Below, in pieces: positions 44,347-54,902 of a stretch of 64,000 nt of DNA. Every line of letters starts with the position of its first letter. Within the stretch, counting starts at the first letter, position 1. The DNA lies in assembly GCA_021432635.1 (NCBI GenBank), contig MU270046.1, positions 161,913 to 225,912 of the forward strand, in the 5' to 3' direction. The stretch is from Thozetella sp. PMI_491. Its lineage: Eukaryota > Ascomycota > Sordariomycetes > Chaetosphaeriales > Chaetosphaeriaceae. The position numbers and the translations under genes are program-made. The notes under the pieces are model-generated. The model ran no database searches and was not told the origin of the DNA. It was given only the letters and a program-made list of their open reading frames with translations.

Positions 44347-45414
44347 AGTGTCTTTATTCGACAAAGTCCGCGCGTAGGTAAGCCGGCACGGAGAGAGGTA
44401 AGCAAGGAGCTGCCGGGGAGTGCTCCCTTTTAATATGCGAGAGCAATGCTCGATGCAGGGCGGTACTCCCCCCGGTACTACATGCAGTAGTGCCAAGTTT
44501 AGATAGCAGTAAACTTACCAGGCTATTGCGGGCAAATCTATACCCTGGCAGGCCTGGCAGGCAGTGATCTCTAGCATGAGGGCAAAATTCAGGCTTGTCG
44601 GTAAAACATCAACCTATTAGATACACAGTGGGATCGAGTAGGGAGAATTTGTCAAGTACGCTAAGAATTTGGATCAACCCTTCATAGATAGTTCGCTGCT
44701 AAAGCGAGGCGGCAGTATGGTGCGTCGATCTGCTGAACTAATAGCGTGACCTAACAGCTGCAATAACCCGATCCATAATGGCCAGATAAAGCCACGACCT
44801 TATCATATCCATCCAAAGGGTAACAGAAACGCGTACTTCGTAGAGGCTAGGTAAGATAAGGTACGCGACCATGCTGGTTCCTGTCGAGAGAGCTTTCCCT
44901 TTCGCCGACGAGAGATTACCTCCGCCCCACTGATATCGGCGGTGGGTCCCGAGGCTTCGGCTCCCCCCTCCGAGGCTTCAGCATCGATAACAAATCCCCT
45001 ACCATCACCATGAGCTCGGGCAAGGCATGCGTAAACTTGACAAATGCTCGAGGTTTTGATCTTGGCAGACTCTTGGCCGGACGCATGCCGAGCAGAACCC
45101 TGCACAGCGGACATAAGTTTCGGCCCCGCTCCGGCAATTGGTGGGAATGTACGAAAGAACGACGGCTGAAGTATAAATAATTCCGTTGAACAAGAAGGAA
45201 GGCGAGTTAATGTGTGCTATTCCCGGGAATTTTCTCGAAATTTACGATGCAATCTTTGTAGCCACGAACAATCCTCAATATAATTATGCAGGAGGATATC
45301 ACTAGAAATCAATATAGAGCTTTGGAATGCCACAGGCCTAGCGCAGATGCTTGTATATTTGACAGTGTAATAGCCCTTAACGGCTCGAAATAGTAGGCTC
45401 AAATGAAGTAGTTA
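44347..45414. other. Intergenic: permease to Zn2Cys6 regulator
   Basis: About 1.07 kb upstream of the permease. Two overlapping minus-strand frames (45114-44803 and 45137-44916) have no recognisable features and are not called. Several direct AGGCCTGGCAGG-like repeats lie at 44545-44570. Confidence 0.5.
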
Positions 45415-47120
45415 CTAGTTTATGTCCATATCTAAAATGGGCCACACTATACACGACTCCAGACCCCTCGATCTCAGCTCCCGTAGGATCAAAGTCTCAA
45501 TGATGTTACTTCTTTGCCGAGCCCACCAGGATGACGGGCTAGTAAGAAGAATTCTAGCGGCGTGGTAAAAGTGGTACAAGACGATCAGAGCCCTAGCATC
45601 TCCGTGGAGAGCGAGATCACGGAAGGCGGCACCACAGAGCACTGGGAAGGACCAGAAGCAGCGCTCGATGTCGGGTTGGAGTTGCAAAAGGCCGGTGGAG
45701 AGTGGATCCTCACTATACGTGGCGATCGAGACAAGGCATAATAGGAGCGATAACCTCTCGGCAATACGCCTGAACGCCATCCTCTGGGGGTTTGATATGC
45801 TTTGTGGCGGTGGTTGTACAGCAGTATCGACTTTCTCAGCTTGTGGGCGACTAGAGAGGATCTTTTCTGTGGAAGTTGGTCTGCTATAAACAGTAGGCGT
45901 CGGTTTCTTGGGGCCGGCATACACGCAACCGTGCCTCGACGAGACGGGGTGGTAGATGGGTGATGACGAGTGCGAGAGCATTTCTTTCTCCGTGGATTCT
46001 TGAGGAGGTTGGCAGCGGGGGTCATCCCAGATCCCCATAAAGTAGTCGATGAATCCTCCGGGGTCATGTCCCCGTTGCAAGATCGCTTCCTCTATCACGG
46101 GCCTTGCGCTGTACAGGATGGCCGAGACGAACATGTTGCCTCTATCGCCGAGAAGTGGAAATACCTCGAAGTATATCCCCCGGACCCCAGAGCTTAGCTG
46201 GAAGAGCGGGTCGTGGGCCAGGTACGTTGCCAAGCTAGCGTAATCGTCCTGGGCGACAAGTTGACCGCTCTCCAGTCCCTTGAGAAACTCTACATGGCCC
46301 CACGATATATAATGCATAAGTATAGAGGTTGCTATCAGAGCCTCACTGTGCTCTATTGTGACCGGGCTGGAAAGCTTCTCATTAAACAGCGCAGCCGATT
46401 TCCCCAGGAGCCGGAGAGCGACGCGAGAGTAGCGCGTTACCTGAGGATGTAGAGTAGACAGGTGTGTCGCGGCGAGACAAAGGACCGGACACATGATGAA
46501 CGGCTCCTGCCCGACGTTTCGGTTAGTACCGTCTCTCGATGCTCCTACCTATCCTAGACGCCCGCCGCGATACACTATAGAGGTATAGTAAAGAATTAGG
46601 GGAGCAACATACCTGAAATGCCCAAGGCAGGACTTGCTGCCAAATCTCAGGGAAAGTGATAGTATCCATAATCTCCTTTTGGAAGTGGTAGAACAGCTCC
46701 AGGTGAAGGAGATTAACCCCGACGTCATCTCCGGCAAAAGGGCTAGATGGCTGGGGAGCAGAGGGGTTCAAGTCATTGCTTGTGTTTGTGTCCGCAGATG
46801 AGTGGCTGCAAATTTCTTTCCTCTTCAGACAGTTTGAGCAGGGTGATCTCTCATCACACTACAGGCCACTATGTCAGCCAACAATCCTCCAGACTACCCA
46901 CCGGCAGTTGGGGGGACAGGGGGTAGGGATCAAACACCCATCTCCTGCTAACCTTGACTCTCCGACGCTTGCAGGAAAGACATCCCCGTCGGCTCTTGTA
47001 ATGGGCTCGCTTCTTTCCCCTTTGACCAGATGGTCTCGTCGTCTCGGCTGGCGCCTCGCCGTTTATGACGAAGAGAAAGGCCTCGTGGGGTGTTTGCGCC
47101 GCCTTCATCTCATCCCGCAT
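45415..47120 (-). CDS. Zn2Cys6 transcription factor, sterol-uptake-regulator-like (third in window)
   Basis: Exons 47120-46953, 46858-46613 and 46506-45415 keep phase and give 501 residues. The intron splits the zinc cluster: CLSCKRRRVK before and CDERSPCSNCLKRKEIC after, giving C-x2-C-x6-C-x5-C-x2-C-x6-C preceded by a basic arm (GKKRAHYKSRRG). A LLHLELFYHFQKEIMD helix and a helical C-terminal body follow, as in the first regulator of this window, so both belong to the Upc2-like architecture. The frame is open upstream to 47339; the ATG at 47120 (MRDEMKAAQ) was chosen as the nearest reasonable start, but another start or 5' exon is possible. It is in the same direction as the methyltransferase and permease genes and may control either. 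Confidence 0.82.
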
Positions 47121-47489
47121 GATGACGAACTGCCTGGTGACGCAAGGCAGCCGGACATATGCTTTAGACAGCACAACAGCACCGATCTCGGGAACGAGCC
47201 AAACGAGATGAAGATACACCTCTGCTGCGTCTTTCTCTCGCACCGGCCGAGGTTGGGTTAAGCAGAACAAGTCACCCACGCACGGACTTGCATCACTCCC
47301 CGCTATGACGAATGTGTGGGATGTGGGGCCGCCTCGCACTTAGCAGCCAATGGGAAAGCGATGAAGCCGCTTTTCCGGTGGTCAATTCGTTCCCTTTTTG
47401 GAAATGAACGAGTAGCTATCCGTACTGTAGTACAGTCCGTCTCGCCCCGATAAACGCTGCCTGTCCAGTAAACCAGATCGTCTGGCTTC
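47121..47489. other. Intergenic: methyltransferase 3' flank / regulator promoter
   Basis: About 370 bp between two genes on the minus strand. The frame upstream of the regulator ATG stays open across most of it, so part may be 5' coding sequence. Confidence 0.5.
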
Positions 47490-48347
47490 CTACTTCCACC
47501 CCAGCACCTCACACTGCAGCGACGCGAACCAGGCATCCTCCGTCTCGGCCCATTTCTCCACTGCGTCCAGCGTCTCCTGGATCTCTTCCACGGTAATACC
47601 GGCATCAAGCCAACTTTGATAGAGGGGGTCGCCGGGCTTTAGCTGTCCGGCGGCGCGCCAGGCAAGCCATCTCCGACTCTCGGGGCCCCAGCTCACCATA
47701 TTCCCGACCCCGATCTGAACCTTGCCGCCCTCGGCGTCGAACCCAACGCTGCGATAAAGCGCGGGCATGCTTGCCCCGGTGGCGTCGGCGTCCGCTGGGG
47801 CTCCAGGGAGAAGGGCCTTCGTGAGATTGCCCACCCACAATCGGTCAAGGTCCAGGCTCTTGGGGAAGAAATGCTGCGCGGCCGCATGTCGCGACGCAAG
47901 GATCCCGCCCGGCTTTAGGACGCGGCGCATTTCGCCTAACGCCTGACGTGGTAGGTCTGGCGGGGGTATGTGCCCGAACAACTGCGAGCAGTAGACAATG
48001 TCGAACGTGTCGTCTGGATACGGGAGGCCTTTGAGGATGTTTCCTTGTACAAAGGTGACAGAACCAGGGCCTTCAGTCGGGACGCCAGCTTCTGCTGCTA
48101 GTGCCCTCGCCTTCTCCAGCACGCTGCCGGATACGTCAAGGCCGACTACTGCACCCTCGCCAGCATATCTGGCGAAACCTGTGGTGATGGTACCAGGCCC
48201 GCAACCAACATCTAGGATGCAGTCTGTCTTTTTTATGTGCGGGAGCACGAAAGCCGCGTCCGAATCTGCCCTCCGCTTCTCGTGGGTCGCGGTGGTGTAG
48301 TTCGAATGCCCCTGTTTGTAGGTACCCAGATCGCCTGACTGAGCCAT
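47490..48347 (-). CDS. Class I SAM-dependent methyltransferase (UbiE-like)
   Basis: A single exon of 285 residues with the complete small-molecule methyltransferase core: motif I CILDVGCGPGTITTGFARYA (residues ~43-62) that holds the SAM glycines, VVGLDVSGSVLEKA with the acidic ribose-binding residue, TFVQGNILKGLPYPDDTFDIVYCSQ (motif II region), and EMRRVLKPGGILASR (motif III). The C-terminal part is longer than the minimal fold and probably forms the substrate lid. Homologues in this group methylate secondary metabolites, quinones or sterol-like lipids; the substrate here is unknown. It lies downstream of no obvious pathway gene but on the same strand as the adjacent regulator. Confidence 0.9.
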   Translation of the reverse strand: MAQSGDLGTYKQGHSNYTTATHEKRRADSDAAFVLPHIKKTDCILDVGCGPGTITTGFARYAGEGAVVGLDVSGSVLEKARALAAEAGVPTEGPGSVTFVQGNILKGLPYPDDTFDIVYCSQLFGHIPPPDLPRQALGEMRRVLKPGGILASRHAAAQHFFPKSLDLDRLWVGNLTKALLPGAPADADATGASMPALYRSVGFDAEGGKVQIGVGNMVSWGPESRRWLAWRAAGQLKPGDPLYQSWLDAGITVEEIQETLDAVEKWAETEDAWFASLQCEVLGWK

Positions 48348-48875
48348 ATCTACTGCTTTGCTTGGGTTGCTTATATTGACGAAAAAAATGGTCCTTGGGC
48401 AAGCTGAGATGTGGAAGAATTAGAGCCCGAACTGTAATATATGAGGTCTGGCACCCGTATTTATAGATCCCAGGTTAGAACCAGATGATCAACGAAGATA
48501 GCCTAATGCTATACCAAAATAGGAAATGTGCGAGGGAACCCGAGGGTGCACAGTTGCTAAGCCCGGCATGGTCCCTGGGGGTAAGCTAATAGGTCTTGAT
48601 TTAGACTCAGCCTGGCTAAGATCACACGAATGAAGTTCCAAGAAGAGTCGTGAGATCGTTCGGAAAACTTAGGCCCGCATCGACGCAAGCTATTCACGGT
48701 ATGCAATGCTCCAGAAGGAGGGAAAGTTGGCCGGCCGCGTCGACCTTCAGTTTTTATGAGTCGAACCAGTTACCCCTGCCTGTGTGCTAGAGGAAGTTAG
48801 TCATGGACGACAGACTCCCTAAAACCTTCTATCTCTATCTAGAATCGGAATGCTCTCGTAGTGCACTGCTTCTAC
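48348..48875. other. Intergenic: F-box-like gene 3' flank / methyltransferase promoter
   Basis: About 530 bp between two minus-strand genes; nothing recognised. Confidence 0.5.
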
Positions 48876-49727
48876 TTATGCCGCTTTGGCGGCTTCCAGA
48901 GGCTCCCCTTCGATCGGTCCCCAGTCGAAGCCATAACTATCCCAACGTTTTGGCACGCCAGCATTCCCCATACGACTGATCTCGAATTCTTCATATATTC
49001 CGTCTTCGTCCATAATTCGAATTCTCTCGACGTAGCCCCAGAGTAGCCCTGTGCTTTCCAGCACATCAACGAGGTCACAGAGGGCATGAAACTCGGAGGC
49101 AGGGATTCGTAGGAACCATCTACTATCGAGAGCTGGAATCACCGGCTGCAGGGATTGGTCAATAGCAACCTGGACGACCAAGGTATTTATCTTCAATGGT
49201 TCCGGCAGCGGACTCCGTCGCGTGAGCAGAGGACCGTAGTGGAGAATTTGATTCAGAGCCTGGTAAAGATGTCGAGTGATTTCCGTCGGGCCTGAGCGGT
49301 TACTAAATTTGGTTCTTTGGTTCAAAAACGTGATGGTCACAGCTAGTGTTTCCAGGCTAGCGGGTGGACAGGCAATCCGGCGCCAGCGGACGGGGTCCCG
49401 AAGGGCAATGCGGACGGGAATGGTAATGGGAGCGCCAAACAGTTCGAGAGACCAGGTTCGACACTCCGCTTCGGGGGAGGGGCCCTTCAGGTTCATGTAC
49501 GCCTCGAGCTCGGCGTGAATTGCCTTGCAAGTCGACTTTAGATTGAGCCATGGTAAGGAGAGGCCTCCTTCCGGTGCTTTCTTGCGCTGGTGGTCCCCTG
49601 TGAAGCGCCAAGCCACACACCAGGGCAGGTCAATCGGCTGCGCATGGTGTATGACTTCGTCATATATATGCTGTCGGATCTCTCGAGGGAGCTGCAGAAG
49701 ATAGCATTGCATAGCAGATGGTTCCAT
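48876..49727 (-). CDS. F-box/2EXR-like hypothetical protein
   Basis: 283 residues from the ATG at 49727. Upstream in-frame codons to 49835 exist but lack conservation-like features, so MEPSAMQCYLLQLP is preferred. The N terminus LLQLPREIRQHIYDEVI fits the LPxEIRxxIY helix pattern that opens many fungal F-box-like and 2EXR-type proteins. After it come a basic RKK linker, a LNLKSTCKAIHAELEAY helix and an alternating helix/strand body, ending acidic. Such proteins are usually substrate adaptors of SCF ubiquitin ligases or heterokaryon-type recognition factors; neither is shown. No intron is apparent. Confidence 0.7.
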   Translation of the reverse strand: MEPSAMQCYLLQLPREIRQHIYDEVIHHAQPIDLPWCVAWRFTGDHQRKKAPEGGLSLPWLNLKSTCKAIHAELEAYMNLKGPSPEAECRTWSLELFGAPITIPVRIALRDPVRWRRIACPPASLETLAVTITFLNQRTKFSNRSGPTEITRHLYQALNQILHYGPLLTRRSPLPEPLKINTLVVQVAIDQSLQPVIPALDSRWFLRIPASEFHALCDLVDVLESTGLLWGYVERIRIMDEDGIYEEFEISRMGNAGVPKRWDSYGFDWGPIEGEPLEAAKAA

Positions 49728-50140
49728 GTTCTGCGTCGAGAATGATGATTCTACCGTGGAGTGAGCGATTTGAGAGTGTGGGAAGCTTCCGCCCTCGCGC
49801 TGTAGCAGTCCTTCCGCTTGGCACAAGCCCCGCACACACCTGCATTAGCACCAAGGGACTCCACACAAAGTTGGTTGTTGCTACAGGTGTCAGGCCCAAA
49901 CACGGATTTCCGCATCCTTGATAGACGCCGTATAGTCGTCTTGGGAAGAACGTATATGTGGATATTAAGAGCATAGTGCTAGCCTATTTTATAGAATGAG
50001 CCTGATTGGCAGATGACTCCGTTTTATCCCGTTTTGAGATGGAATAGCTTGAAAGAAGCAGAAGTGGACAAGTGACTACGTACGTCTATTTTCGATAGTC
50101 TTGCAGCCATCACATTGCCCATATCTCACATTCCCGCCTC
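49728..50140. other. Intergenic: knottin-patterned gene 3' flank / F-box-like promoter
   Basis: About 410 bp; no gene seen. Confidence 0.5.
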
Positions 50141-50432
50141 CTAAATCTCTTCCCATTCGGATTCCAACTCAGAGGAAGGAGCGCAAGATCCTCGTTTAGT
50201 GTTATGAGCAAATTTGCAAGAGAGACCTAGATGCGAGCAACAGCTTCCTCCCATATATGTATCACAGTGGCCGCCAACATCAGCCTGACATCCGACGAGA
50301 CCCTGGCAATTGTCAGCTACTAGAACGTCGTACAGGAAGGTACAATCGTACAATATCTTCCCCAAACGTGAGCACCGGGCTTGCGCCTCCTAGCGCAACT
50401 AGAAATGCCATGAAGAAAAGCGGAGACCACAT
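50141..50432 (-). CDS. Small secreted cysteine-rich (knottin-patterned) peptide
   Basis: Two short exons, 50432-50352 and 50302-50141, joined in phase 0 across a 49-bp intron (GTACGA, GCTGAC branch, CCAG) give 80 residues. Residues 1-17 are a signal peptide (MWSPLFFMAFLVALGGA), followed by a short pro-like stretch. The last 53 residues contain exactly six Cys, spaced C-x7-C-x6-CC-x6-C-x10-C, the I-II-III/IV-V-VI pattern of inhibitor cystine-knot or hevein/knottin-like peptides. Glycines and a KR pair (NTKRGS) occur between them. Fungal peptides of this kind serve as enzyme inhibitors, antimicrobials or effectors; no activity can be assigned. The intron rests on phase and branch position only. 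Confidence 0.65.
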
Positions 50433-51083
50433 TTTGCTGAAGGCAGTTGGTTGATCTTCTTGTTTGATGGTGCTTGGGGGCTGACTCGGCGGATAGCTCT
50501 GTAGCAATGTTCATTTGGCCAGAGCGCTCAGTCGGCCAGGAGCCATGGAATTCTTATATACCCCGTAACCCTATTGTATTAGGCGCTTCCTGGTCGGGGA
50601 AGGTAGAACTTGTGTCAGGCAGCTTTCCTTAGCGCGTCATGGACTGATACACCATAACACAATAAAGAGAACGGGTCAATTAAAGGCAGTCGCGTGGTTG
50701 GGGTGGCTGTCAAAGAACTGTCTTGATACCGCATCATGTCTGTTGAACGACTTCGAGATTTAACGTAGTAAATTTTGTGCTTTATTGACCTGACTCGCCA
50801 AGGTTAGTATTTGCGCACCTTCTTATTGTTCGGCTTAATGGCCCATGAACACCTATACTATCCGAACCTGACTCGCCGCAGCTAGCTCTAACTCCAGTGT
50901 TTACAATCGGCTCAAAGAATAAAGCCGACAAACGCGACCCACTAAACTTACGGCGGCGATTCTATCTTGAAAAGGTCACCTTTGACGCGCCATTAGTCTC
51001 TACAGCGATGCACGGGTTGTGTTTATGCATCTAGGGAGGTCCCTTACATTGGCTAGGCCCATGAGTTCTTCTATTCCTCTTAG
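50433..51083. other. Intergenic: secreted peptide promoter to acidic ORF
   Basis: About 650 bp. The 5' exon of the acidic ORF at 51084 should be here if that gene is real, but none was identified. Confidence 0.4.
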
Positions 51084-51667
51084 AAGAAGAGGGCAAGGAA
51101 GAAGGGGTCGAAGAGGACGAGGACGAAGGCGATGAGGATGCCGGCAATTCGGAAGATGAAGACTCGAATCACTCCGAAGACGAAAGGGCCAAGGATGACC
51201 CATATGCTGTGGATCCCAACGATGGAAATGCTTACGAAATACATCCTTTGAACCTGAAAATGAAGCATAGATTCGTCCTTGCCCAGGGGTACGAGAGCGC
51301 CGGGATAACTATACTGGTCGACGTCATGAGAGGCCTTGTTTTCGAAGATATCATTCGCTGCCATTGGGGAGGAATCACGCCTATCTCAAGCTACTTCGCT
51401 GACAAGAGGGAGCAATACGAGGCTTGCGAAACGGTCTTCATCCCGGGCCGAGACACCTGGCATAGGCCGTTCCGACGGGACCGGGAGCCCTACGATGCCG
51501 CAAGGATGGAGAGGCAGGGGGAACCAACCGGCCCATTTGACAGGGATGACTTTGACATTGAATGGGTGAGGCACCTCTTCCGCAAGTTTGGATGGCCGGC
51601 GAAGACATGGAATAGAGAAGCTGGATGGGCTGCGATTCAAGACTACATACGCCGGCGCGACTCATAG
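51084..51667 (+). CDS. Acidic-region protein of unknown function (5' exon not found)
   Basis: An open frame runs from 51065 to TAG 51667 without an ATG at its start. A strong pyrimidine-rich acceptor (TTCTTCTATTCCTCTTAG) ends at 51083, so the frame is best read as the last exon of a gene whose first exon was not located. The first ~45 codons are Glu/Asp-rich, followed by DDPYAVDPNDGNAYEIHP, a Phe/Trp-rich body (PGRDTWHRPFRRDREP, DIEWVRHLFRKFGWPAKTW) and a basic end. No family was recognised. A copy of its GITILVDVMRGL coding segment recurs just after the stop (about 51695-51731), implying local duplication. It could equally be a gene relic. Confidence 0.4.
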
Positions 51668-52346
51668 AATAGAACTGCTGAGTATTGGGGGGGTAACCAT
51701 TACCATCCTGGTCGACGTGATGAGTGGCCTTGGTAAAAGGCCCCGGAAAATACATTTCTATGCGCATGTAATTGTACCAAGAAGGGAAGTGAAGCGGAAT
51801 GGAAAGAATGAAATCGGGAAGCTCCAATTTGCCATCAGTGGTGCAAAGGCTACGCCGCCGTGCAGACGGAGCATGCGGGGCGTAGTTACATACAAAATCA
51901 GCCTTGTTGACAGTGTTTCCAGCTTCTTTGGGCAGGCTTTTCAGCTGGCACACCACGCTTCTTCCACTACCACAGGAAGGCGCCAGGTTGAATACAGGGT
52001 ACTGGTTAGTTAATGCGGTAATGGATACGCGATGCCGTGTGTGCCTGTGTTCCCGGCTCTGGAACAAGATACTTGAACACAAGACGAGGCCTCTAATAAG
52101 AAATGCGTCGTAACGCATCGGCAATGGTAGCTAGAGTTTCCCGAGTGAATCACTTCCACGGCACTTATCAGGATGAAAATAGCACGTGTAAGCTGTCGTT
52201 TTTGACAACGAGGCACCCAACCACGGGTGCGGCGACTGCCAAACAGACGCCGGCTCCTGGGCTCTGGCTATAGGCGCTAGGCAAGGAAATGAAGGAGACT
52301 TGGATGAATTTCTACAAATTTGGTACAGGAAAACGAACTTCCTCTG
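51668..52346. other. Intergenic with partial duplication
   Basis: About 680 bp with a second, decayed copy of the GTCGACGT(C/G)ATGAG segment at 51710-51731 and no other recognisable sequence. Confidence 0.45.
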
Positions 52347-53004
52347 TTACCTAACTTTCGCTGCCTGTTTTCGAACTTCTCTCATCACCGCGACGTCTGA
52401 TTTCCACATAAGCGGAAGCCATGAAGGGTATTTGAAAAGTCGCATCATCAATCGTGGCTGTACAATGACGTGAAGATGTAAATGGTGAATGGAAATGATG
52501 TCGGGATAGTACACCGAGCCGAATAGGCGCCGCCGTCCGCGATGGTATCCTGCCAGAACAGAAGATGGAGGTAGCTGAGGACAATGCTGCTCGAGGAGCT
52601 TCCGCTTGGTGGAATCAAACGCTTCAACTGATATTTTCGTAACATGGTCAGTTAGCTAATTGGGAAGTTTACAAGGCAGATTCTCCGTGGTGGACTAACG
52701 AAGTGGAAGGTGGTCTTGTTCCAGATTCTCAATGTCTCGAGCAAGGTGCAGTTTGGGCAGAATCAGCCAGTGATATTCGCCAGCACACCTAATGTTGTCT
52801 ATCGCTATGATGGTGTCGTCCTGCATGCGTTCCTTTGGTTATCTTCCGGTCGCTATGAGGCTATTTTGAGGGGTTCAAATGGTGGCTTACCTCGTAGACA
52901 ATGCTCGCAAAGTTGTCCCTGTCGCAGAATTTGCACACGGGTTGGTGCTTTAGCTTCCATTCCAGGTTTGCCAGATATTGCACAGCGCGCCGGATTGCTT
53001 CCAT
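52347..53004 (-). CDS. HIT (histidine triad) domain protein
   Basis: Exons 53004-52891, 52820-52700 and 52627-52347 keep phase and give 171 residues from the ATG at 53004 (MEAIRRAVQYL). The HIT fold is shown by an N-terminal CKFC pair, the strand IIAIDNI, HWLILPKLHLARDIENL, helical KRKLLEQHCPQ, and the triad IHHLHLHVIVQP (H-x-H-x-H-x-x), followed by a basic tail. HIT proteins are nucleotide hydrolases or transferases acting on AMP-linked or cap-like substrates (Hint, Fhit, aprataxin). The CxxC plus H spacing suggests a structural zinc, as in Hint/GalT relatives. The frame is open upstream of the ATG through an STSASVSPSSPAKATT-like segment, so a longer N terminus with an extra exon is possible. 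Cytosolic location is likely. Confidence 0.8.
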
Positions 53005-53620
53005 GTCCCCTTTTGTCGTCGCCTTCGCGGGCGAGGAAGGGCTCACGGATGCTGATGTCGATATTTGATTTTGGAGCTGGGCTGTCGCTTGAGACACAAA
53101 AGCAAGGGCGGGAATTGAAGGTCACTATGCTGGGATGATATACAAAGCGTGAGGAGCAGAGATCTGTATTGGAGGAGTGCGGTTCTTAATATTCGAAAGT
53201 CTGGAAGGGAATATCAGAGCTGGGCATGCCGTTGTAGCAGCGAATGCTAGTGACTCGATATATAAAAGTTGATGCGCTGGGCAGACGGTTAGGCAAATTA
53301 CGGCCAACTACCCTAGCAAAACGCCCAATCACGGTACCACGCCTTGCCCCACTTTTTCGGTGGCCGTTCACAGGCTCCCTCCCCGCTTCCCATGGCACAT
53401 CGGGATTTTCTACGCAGCTGCCGGACGCCCGAATTTGCGCAGAGTTTCTTGCATCTCGATTTCTCATCTGTCAATAGCAGGCCTTGGGACTGCAATTTGG
53501 CTGCTGCACGCCACCGGTGCGAAATTCTAGAGCCTAGTCGTCTGACGAGGAGGCCTGCGGGTGGGTGTCGGCCTGACCCAGCGCTAGGCTTTCTTGGAGG
53601 CGTTCGAAGGCAGAAGCGCT
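53005..53620. other. Intergenic: divergent HIT / membrane-protein promoters
   Basis: About 620 bp. It may hold the missing 5' exon of the HIT gene; otherwise nothing recognised. Confidence 0.45.
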
Positions 53621-54730
53621 ATGCCGCCACAATCGAGTCAGGTGCTGATCACCTTTCGTATATTCGTCCCTACTGGCAGTCGAACTAATCCGTCTATCAA
53701 GTCATATCCTTTCTCTATACAGCTCTTGAAGAGCGAAGGCGCCGAGGATGTCAATACGCCTAAATCCAATGAGTACCTTCTCTCCCTCTTGCCCGCGTCC
53801 TATCGTACAGATCGCGACGACCTGGCCACGCCTCATCACCATGCGTCAGACTGTCTCGAAAAGGAACTGAGCCTAGAGAGGCTGGACATTGTGTACGACT
53901 GGCTTTGGGTAGCAGGCAGGCCTATGCCCCCACGTCCGCTTCATCACCAGCTCATCCTGGGCCGGCAACTCTTTGTGTCGCAGCGCATGGACCTGCACCT
54001 GGTGTGGACGACCGGCCGAATATACCTCAAGCCGATTCCACGCTACCTGCTGGAACCACAGTTTTGGGCCGACTATCTCGCCTGCGGTCCGGGCTGCACC
54101 CCCAGCAAGGAAGACAGCAACTTCACCCATCAAAGCGACCAGCCATGTAGTCATCGAAGGCTGCGGAGATCCGCCCTTGGCTTCCTGTTTTCATACGCCG
54201 CCCTGATTTCCCACGAGAGTGACTTCGAGCTCGCAAAGGAGAAGCGCTTGATGCCCAACGGAGAGCAAGTCACTTGGCAGAATTGGAGAACCCTTATCGA
54301 ACAGCTCGACACCGAGAACATCTACCCAAAAATTGACAGGCGATTCTTTTACGGAGAACTCCGCCTAGATCGCCTCAACACGATATACCGCGTCGTCCAA
54401 GGGCAGTGGGCCCGGGGCTACATGATACACTGGAAAGAATACAGCCCCTTCTTCCAGTACAACTTTGCCTGGATAGCCTCGGCGACAGTCTACATGGCCA
54501 TCGCACTCACCGCAATGCAGGTCGGGCTCGGAACATCGCTCGCCGAGAGCGATGCCTTTCAGTCGGCGTCATACGGCTTTACTGTCTTCTGTATTGTAGC
54601 TCCCCTCGGTGCTGTAGGGATTGTTGTCATACTGTTCGCGTGCGTGTTTGCAAGCAATTGGATTGCGACGGTGAGGTATAAGAAGAGGAGGCTCTGCAAC
54701 ATTGGAGCGGCCCCGCCAGAAGCTTTATAA
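53621..54730 (+). CDS. Conserved fungal two-span membrane protein (DUF6601-like)
   Basis: A single exon of 369 residues from the ATG at 53621. The cytosolic ~250 residues show RLDIVYDWLWVAGRPMPPRP, then LVWTTGRIYLKPIPRYLL with two Cys, and later KIDRRFFYGELRLDRLNTIY. Two C-terminal hydrophobic helices (about residues 290-310 and 325-348) are followed by a basic tail. I recall this architecture from a widespread fungal family listed as DUF6601, but the name is from memory and unverified. No enzymatic motif is visible; the role is unknown. An upstream in-frame TTG at 53594 was not used as start. Confidence 0.75.
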   Translation: MPPQSSQVLITFRIFVPTGSRTNPSIKSYPFSIQLLKSEGAEDVNTPKSNEYLLSLLPASYRTDRDDLATPHHHASDCLEKELSLERLDIVYDWLWVAGRPMPPRPLHHQLILGRQLFVSQRMDLHLVWTTGRIYLKPIPRYLLEPQFWADYLACGPGCTPSKEDSNFTHQSDQPCSHRRLRRSALGFLFSYAALISHESDFELAKEKRLMPNGEQVTWQNWRTLIEQLDTENIYPKIDRRFFYGELRLDRLNTIYRVVQGQWARGYMIHWKEYSPFFQYNFAWIASATVYMAIALTAMQVGLGTSLAESDAFQSASYGFTVFCIVAPLGAVGIVVILFACVFASNWIATVRYKKRRLCNIGAAPPEAL

Positions 54731-54902
54731 TAACATTCAAGCCAAGATATACCAGGCCCTTTCTTGTATATATCGTGCAAATACAGGTAGCGCAAACCAA
54801 TTCATCCCAGCGCAAATCCATCACTCGCGTTTTCGCAGCCATGTTTCTGTCCAGGCGCATGTACCTCCCTTGTGTGCCGTGCCGTAGTCCAATATTGAAA
54901 GT

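Noticed and set aside
44803-45137. Overlapping minus-strand ORFs between permease and regulator
   Set aside because: Low-complexity composition, no motif and mutual overlap.
51438-52124. 228-codon minus-strand ORF
   Set aside because: Antisense to the acidic ORF and continuing into non-coding DNA without motifs.
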